Source: CAVPTL01 sp963727235 (GTDB lineage Bacteria; Actinomycetota; Thermoleophilia; Gaiellales; JAICJC01). From it: 64,000 bases of DNA. Location: assembly GCA_963727235.1 (NCBI GenBank), contig CAVSFZ010000020.1, forward strand, positions 1-64,000, in the 5' to 3' direction. The notes below the pieces were generated by a model. It saw nothing but the letters and a program-made list of their open reading frames with translations, made no database searches and was not told the origin of the DNA. This document shows positions 61,615-64,000 of the stretch, one piece after another; position 1 is the first letter of the stretch; each line of letters starts with the position of its first letter. The translations under genes and the position numbers were made by a program.

Positions 61615-62367
61615 TCACCTGACCACGCCCCCGTCGACCACCAGATGCGTCCCGGTGACGAACGACGACGCGTCGGAGGCCAGGAACAGCATCGCCTGGG
61701 CGATCTCCTCCGGCTCTGCCTCGCGCTGCAGCGCGATGATCCCCGGCATGGCCTCGAGGAACGTCTCGTAGCCGCCGCGGATGTTGAAGAACGGATCGTT
61801 GAACCCGGTGCGCGTGTGGCCGGGACACACGCAGTTGACGCGGATGGTGGGGGCAAGCTCTGCCGAGAGGGCGCGCGTGAACCCGATCACCGCACCCTTG
61901 GAGGCCGCGTAGTGGGCCGAGCCCGAACCCATGCCCCGCAGGCCGGCAATCGAGGCGGTGTTCACGATCACGCCCGCGCCCGAGGCCCGCAGGTGCGGGA
62001 CGGTGTACTTGGCCCCCAGGAAGCATGACTTGACGTTCACGGCCATGACCTGGTCCCACATCTCCGTCGGCATCTCTTCGACGGCGCTGGCCGAGGCGAT
62101 CCCGGCGATGCTCACGAACACGTCCAGTCCGCCCAGCTCCTCCACGGCCGCCGCGGTGAGCTTGGAGACGTCCTCTTCGCTGGTGGCGTCGGCGCGGTGA
62201 AACGAGATCGTCCCGCCCGCTGCGCGTACCTCGGAGGCCAGCTCTTCGCCCCGGTCGGTCTGGATGTCGCCGAACACAATCGCGGCTCCGCGTTCGGCGA
62301 ACAGCCGGATGCTGGACGCGCCGATGCCGCTGGCGCCACCGAGGAACATCACTCTCTTGCCGTTCAT
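61615..62367 (-). CDS. Short-chain dehydrogenase/reductase
   Basis: 250 residues. MNGKRVMFLGGASGIGASSI carries the NAD-binding GxxxGIG, LDVFVSIAGIASASAVEEMP the NAG-type segment (here IAG), and SIAGLRGMGSGSAHYAASKG the catalytic Ser, Tyr and Lys. ASSFVTGTHLVVDGGVV is the usual end. An acidic residue after the second strand (FGDIQTDRG) suggests NAD rather than NADP. It is the first gene of the long catabolic array and divergent from a TPP enzyme, so its promoter lies next to the 35-base dyad. Confidence 0.93.
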   Translation of the reverse strand: MNGKRVMFLGGASGIGASSIRLFAERGAAIVFGDIQTDRGEELASEVRAAGGTISFHRADATSEEDVSKLTAAAVEELGGLDVFVSIAGIASASAVEEMPTEMWDQVMAVNVKSCFLGAKYTVPHLRASGAGVIVNTASIAGLRGMGSGSAHYAASKGAVIGFTRALSAELAPTIRVNCVCPGHTRTGFNDPFFNIRGGYETFLEAMPGIIALQREAEPEEIAQAMLFLASDASSFVTGTHLVVDGGVVR

Positions 62368-62430
62368 ATCGATTTCACTCCATCTCTCGGGGCTTGAGGT
62401 CCACCCGGCGGTGCGCCCGCATCGGATAAG

Positions 62431-62465
62431 TCCCATCTAGTGGTAGTGGACACCATCGCATGGGA
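62431..62465. promoter_or_regulatory. 35-bp composite dyad, probable operator of the catabolic array
   Basis: Reading inward from each end gives TCCCATnnnnTGGT, a half-site of ten fixed bases with a four-base gap. Both halves are exact and share one centre at 62448, separated by seven bases (AGTGGAC). It lies 64 bases before the SDR start in a 307-base divergent gap otherwise without coding content. A dimeric or tetrameric regulator encoded elsewhere probably binds here. Confidence 0.7.
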
Positions 62466-62674
62466 TTACAATCTGGCGATATTAGAGAACGCGCCCGGGC
62501 ATGTCAACTCACCGAACCCGAGGTGTTCGCAGGCTGCATGCGACACAGTGGGGGCTTGACGCTCACACCTCGACTCTCTATCCTCACTCCCGTGGAATGG
62601 TTGTGGGTACTAACAGGTGGTTGTCCTCACTCGCTGTCGAGTGACAGTTTCCCGACTCCGGGTACGTCCGCGCT

Positions 62675-64000
62675 GTGACCGAGCTCGCCACCCCCGTTCC
62701 GGCCGGCGAGGCAGGACTGCTCGAGCTCTCGGGCGGAGAGGCGCTGGCGCGGATGCTGCACGCCCACCAAGCCGGTCCGATCTTCGGGATGGGGGGATTC
62801 CAGCTGCTGCCCTTCTACGCGGCGATCCACGACGCGGGGCTCGAGCACCACCTGGTGAACGACGAGCGCTGCGGCGCGTTCATGGCCGACGCGTATGCAC
62901 GCGTGACCGGCCGGGTGGGAATCTGCGACGGCACGCTGGGCCCGGGGGCGACCAACCTGGTGACCGCCCTGGTCGAAGCCAAGAACGCCGGGATCCCCAT
63001 GATCGCACTGGTGGGCGACACCGAACGTCAGCACTCCGGCAAGGGCATGACCCAGGAAGCCCGCCAGCAGCTGCTGCTGGAGCCGGCCTGCAAGGCGTTC
63101 CTGCGCATCGAGGTGGGCAGCCGTATTCCGGAGTTGGTGCGGCGGGCGTACTCGATCGCAACCTCGGCGCGGCCCGGCCCGGTGGTGCTGGACGTGCCTG
63201 AGGACATCTGCCACGGACTATGGCAATTCGACGCACGTGAGTTCCATACCGACCCCGGCGGGGGCATCACCCCGCGGTGGCGGTCGCGACCCGATCCCCG
63301 GGGCATCGCCGACGCCGCCGAGCTGCTGCTCGCCGCCCGCCGCCCGGTGATCCTGGCCGGCGGAGGGATTCACCTTTCCCAGGCCTACCCGGCCCTGGAG
63401 CAGTTTGCCTCCGAGTTCGGAATCCCGGTCGCCCACACCATGAGCGGCAAGGGCGCGATCGCGTGCACACATCCGCTCTCGGTCGGGGTGTTCGGCCGCT
63501 ACTCCCGGATCGCCAACGATCTGATCACCTCCGCCGACTGCCTGCTGGCGGTGGGAACCAAGCTGGGTGAGATCGCAACCCAGCGGTTCGCACTGATCCC
63601 GGCGAGCGTGCCGCTGATCCACATCGACATCTCCCCCGACGACATCGGGCTGTCCGCGCCGGTCGCGGTGGGGCTGGTGGGGGACGCGGCGTTGGCGCTC
63701 GACGATCTGCACGCGCAGCTCGCACCGCACCGATCCCGGATCCGCACGCAGCTGACCGACTACGAGGTCGAGGTGCAGGACCGGGCCGCCCGCTGGCTGG
63801 AGGACGTCACGCCGCGCCTGACAGCGGACGACCGGCCGACCTCCGTCGCCCGGCTGATGCACGAGCTCAACCGGGTGATGCCGGCAGAGTCGGTACTGGT
63901 GACCGACGGCGGATTTGCCTCGCACTGGGGCGGGCTGCTGTACGACTGCAAAGCTCCCGGGCGACGGTTTGTCGCCGACCGCGGATTCGCATCGATCGGA
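62675..64000 (+). CDS. Thiamine-pyrophosphate enzyme, partial at the right edge
   Basis: From GTG 62675 the frame is open for 442 codons to the end of the window, without a stop. GPIFGMGGFQLLPFYAAIHD and HHLVNDERCGAFMADAYARV hold the catalytic glutamate (DER), GTLGPGATNLVTALVEAKNA the first domain, VILAGGGIHLSQAYPALEQF the middle domain, and ESVLVTDGGFASHWGGLLYD the start of the third. The GDG-NN cofactor motif must lie beyond 64000. It is acetolactate-synthase-like. Divergent from the SDR-hyuA array across the 35-base dyad, it may be induced together with it. It is distinct from the TPP enzyme at 50020-51753. Confidence 0.9.
   Translation, partial: MTELATPVPAGEAGLLELSGGEALARMLHAHQAGPIFGMGGFQLLPFYAAIHDAGLEHHLVNDERCGAFMADAYARVTGRVGICDGTLGPGATNLVTALVEAKNAGIPMIALVGDTERQHSGKGMTQEARQQLLLEPACKAFLRIEVGSRIPELVRRAYSIATSARPGPVVLDVPEDICHGLWQFDAREFHTDPGGGITPRWRSRPDPRGIADAAELLLAARRPVILAGGGIHLSQAYPALEQFASEFGIPVAHTMSGKGAIACTHPLSVGVFGRYSRIANDLITSADCLLAVGTKLGEIATQRFALIPASVPLIHIDISPDDIGLSAPVAVGLVGDAALALDDLHAQLAPHRSRIRTQLTDYEVEVQDRAARWLEDVTPRLTADDRPTSVARLMHELNRVMPAESVLVTDGGFASHWGGLLYDCKAPGRRFVADRGFASIG

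Noticed and set aside
59745..61622. A 625-codon plus-strand frame opposite hyuA
   Set aside because: Shadow of hyuA; no motifs, and the minus-strand protein is unmistakable.

Overview
The window is GC-rich DNA with frequent GTG starts and dense gene packing (many ATGA or GTGA overlaps). Together with families such as DUF7144, DUF6325, DUF2182, F420/deazaflavin-type nitroreductases, ECF sigma factors with NTF2-like tails and a CarH/LitR photoreceptor, it suggests an actinobacterium, perhaps of the Thermoleophilia/Solirubrobacterales type. That placement is inference; no rRNA or complete tRNA is present.

Layout. 1-7.2 kb: a strip of broken genes, namely a conserved hypothetical, a Rieske-TPP fusion enzyme, cupins and an ECF sigma factor, all carrying frameshifts, around one intact BBE-type FAD oxidoreductase. 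8.2-16.1 kb: a segment bounded by two exact 48-bp direct copies of a tRNA-Ser-like 3' end. It holds a predicted light-response module: a CarH/LitR-type B12 photoreceptor heading a five-gene operon with four-base overlaps (membrane protein, unknown, NAD(P)-binding protein, MMPL exporter), divergent from a secreted protein, folE and an ECF sigma factor. The right-hand copy cuts off an NmrA-like gene. 16-26 kb: Fic protein, PAS-PAS-GGDEF-HD-GYP c-di-GMP enzyme, RDD membrane protein, SulP transporter and small unknowns. 26.5-32.5 kb: a TetR-controlled hydrolase/amidohydrolase/Rieske set plus cupin, VOC and DHFR-like proteins. 32.6-43 kb: a LuxR-type regulator with degenerate HD-GYP domains, envelope/stress-type small proteins, an ArsR system with two palindromic operators, LtrA, a deazaflavin-type reductase and an ABC-2 exporter.

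43-47.2 kb: an HtrA protease, a GH114-like secreted glycosidase, four copies of a 31-33 bp palindromic repeat at gene 3' ends, and an enolase-superfamily pseudogene whose 5' end was replaced by a duplicated piece of the glycosidase gene. 47.2-62.4 kb: a long minus-strand catabolic array: SDR, HyuA, HyuB, a polyamine-type ABC importer (binding protein, two permeases, ATPase), class III aminotransferase, GlcG/HbpS-like protein, TPP enzyme, a second and frameshifted HyuB, and a zinc-type dehydrogenase. Divergent from it, a further TPP enzyme runs off the right edge. A 35-bp dyad in the gap between them is the likely operator.

The best candidates for a new system are (i) the light-sensing cassette between att-like repeats and (ii) the transporter/hydantoinase/aminotransferase/TPP array, whose parts suggest uptake and stepwise breakdown of a cationic or cyclic nitrogen compound. 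The substrate cannot be read from the sequence.
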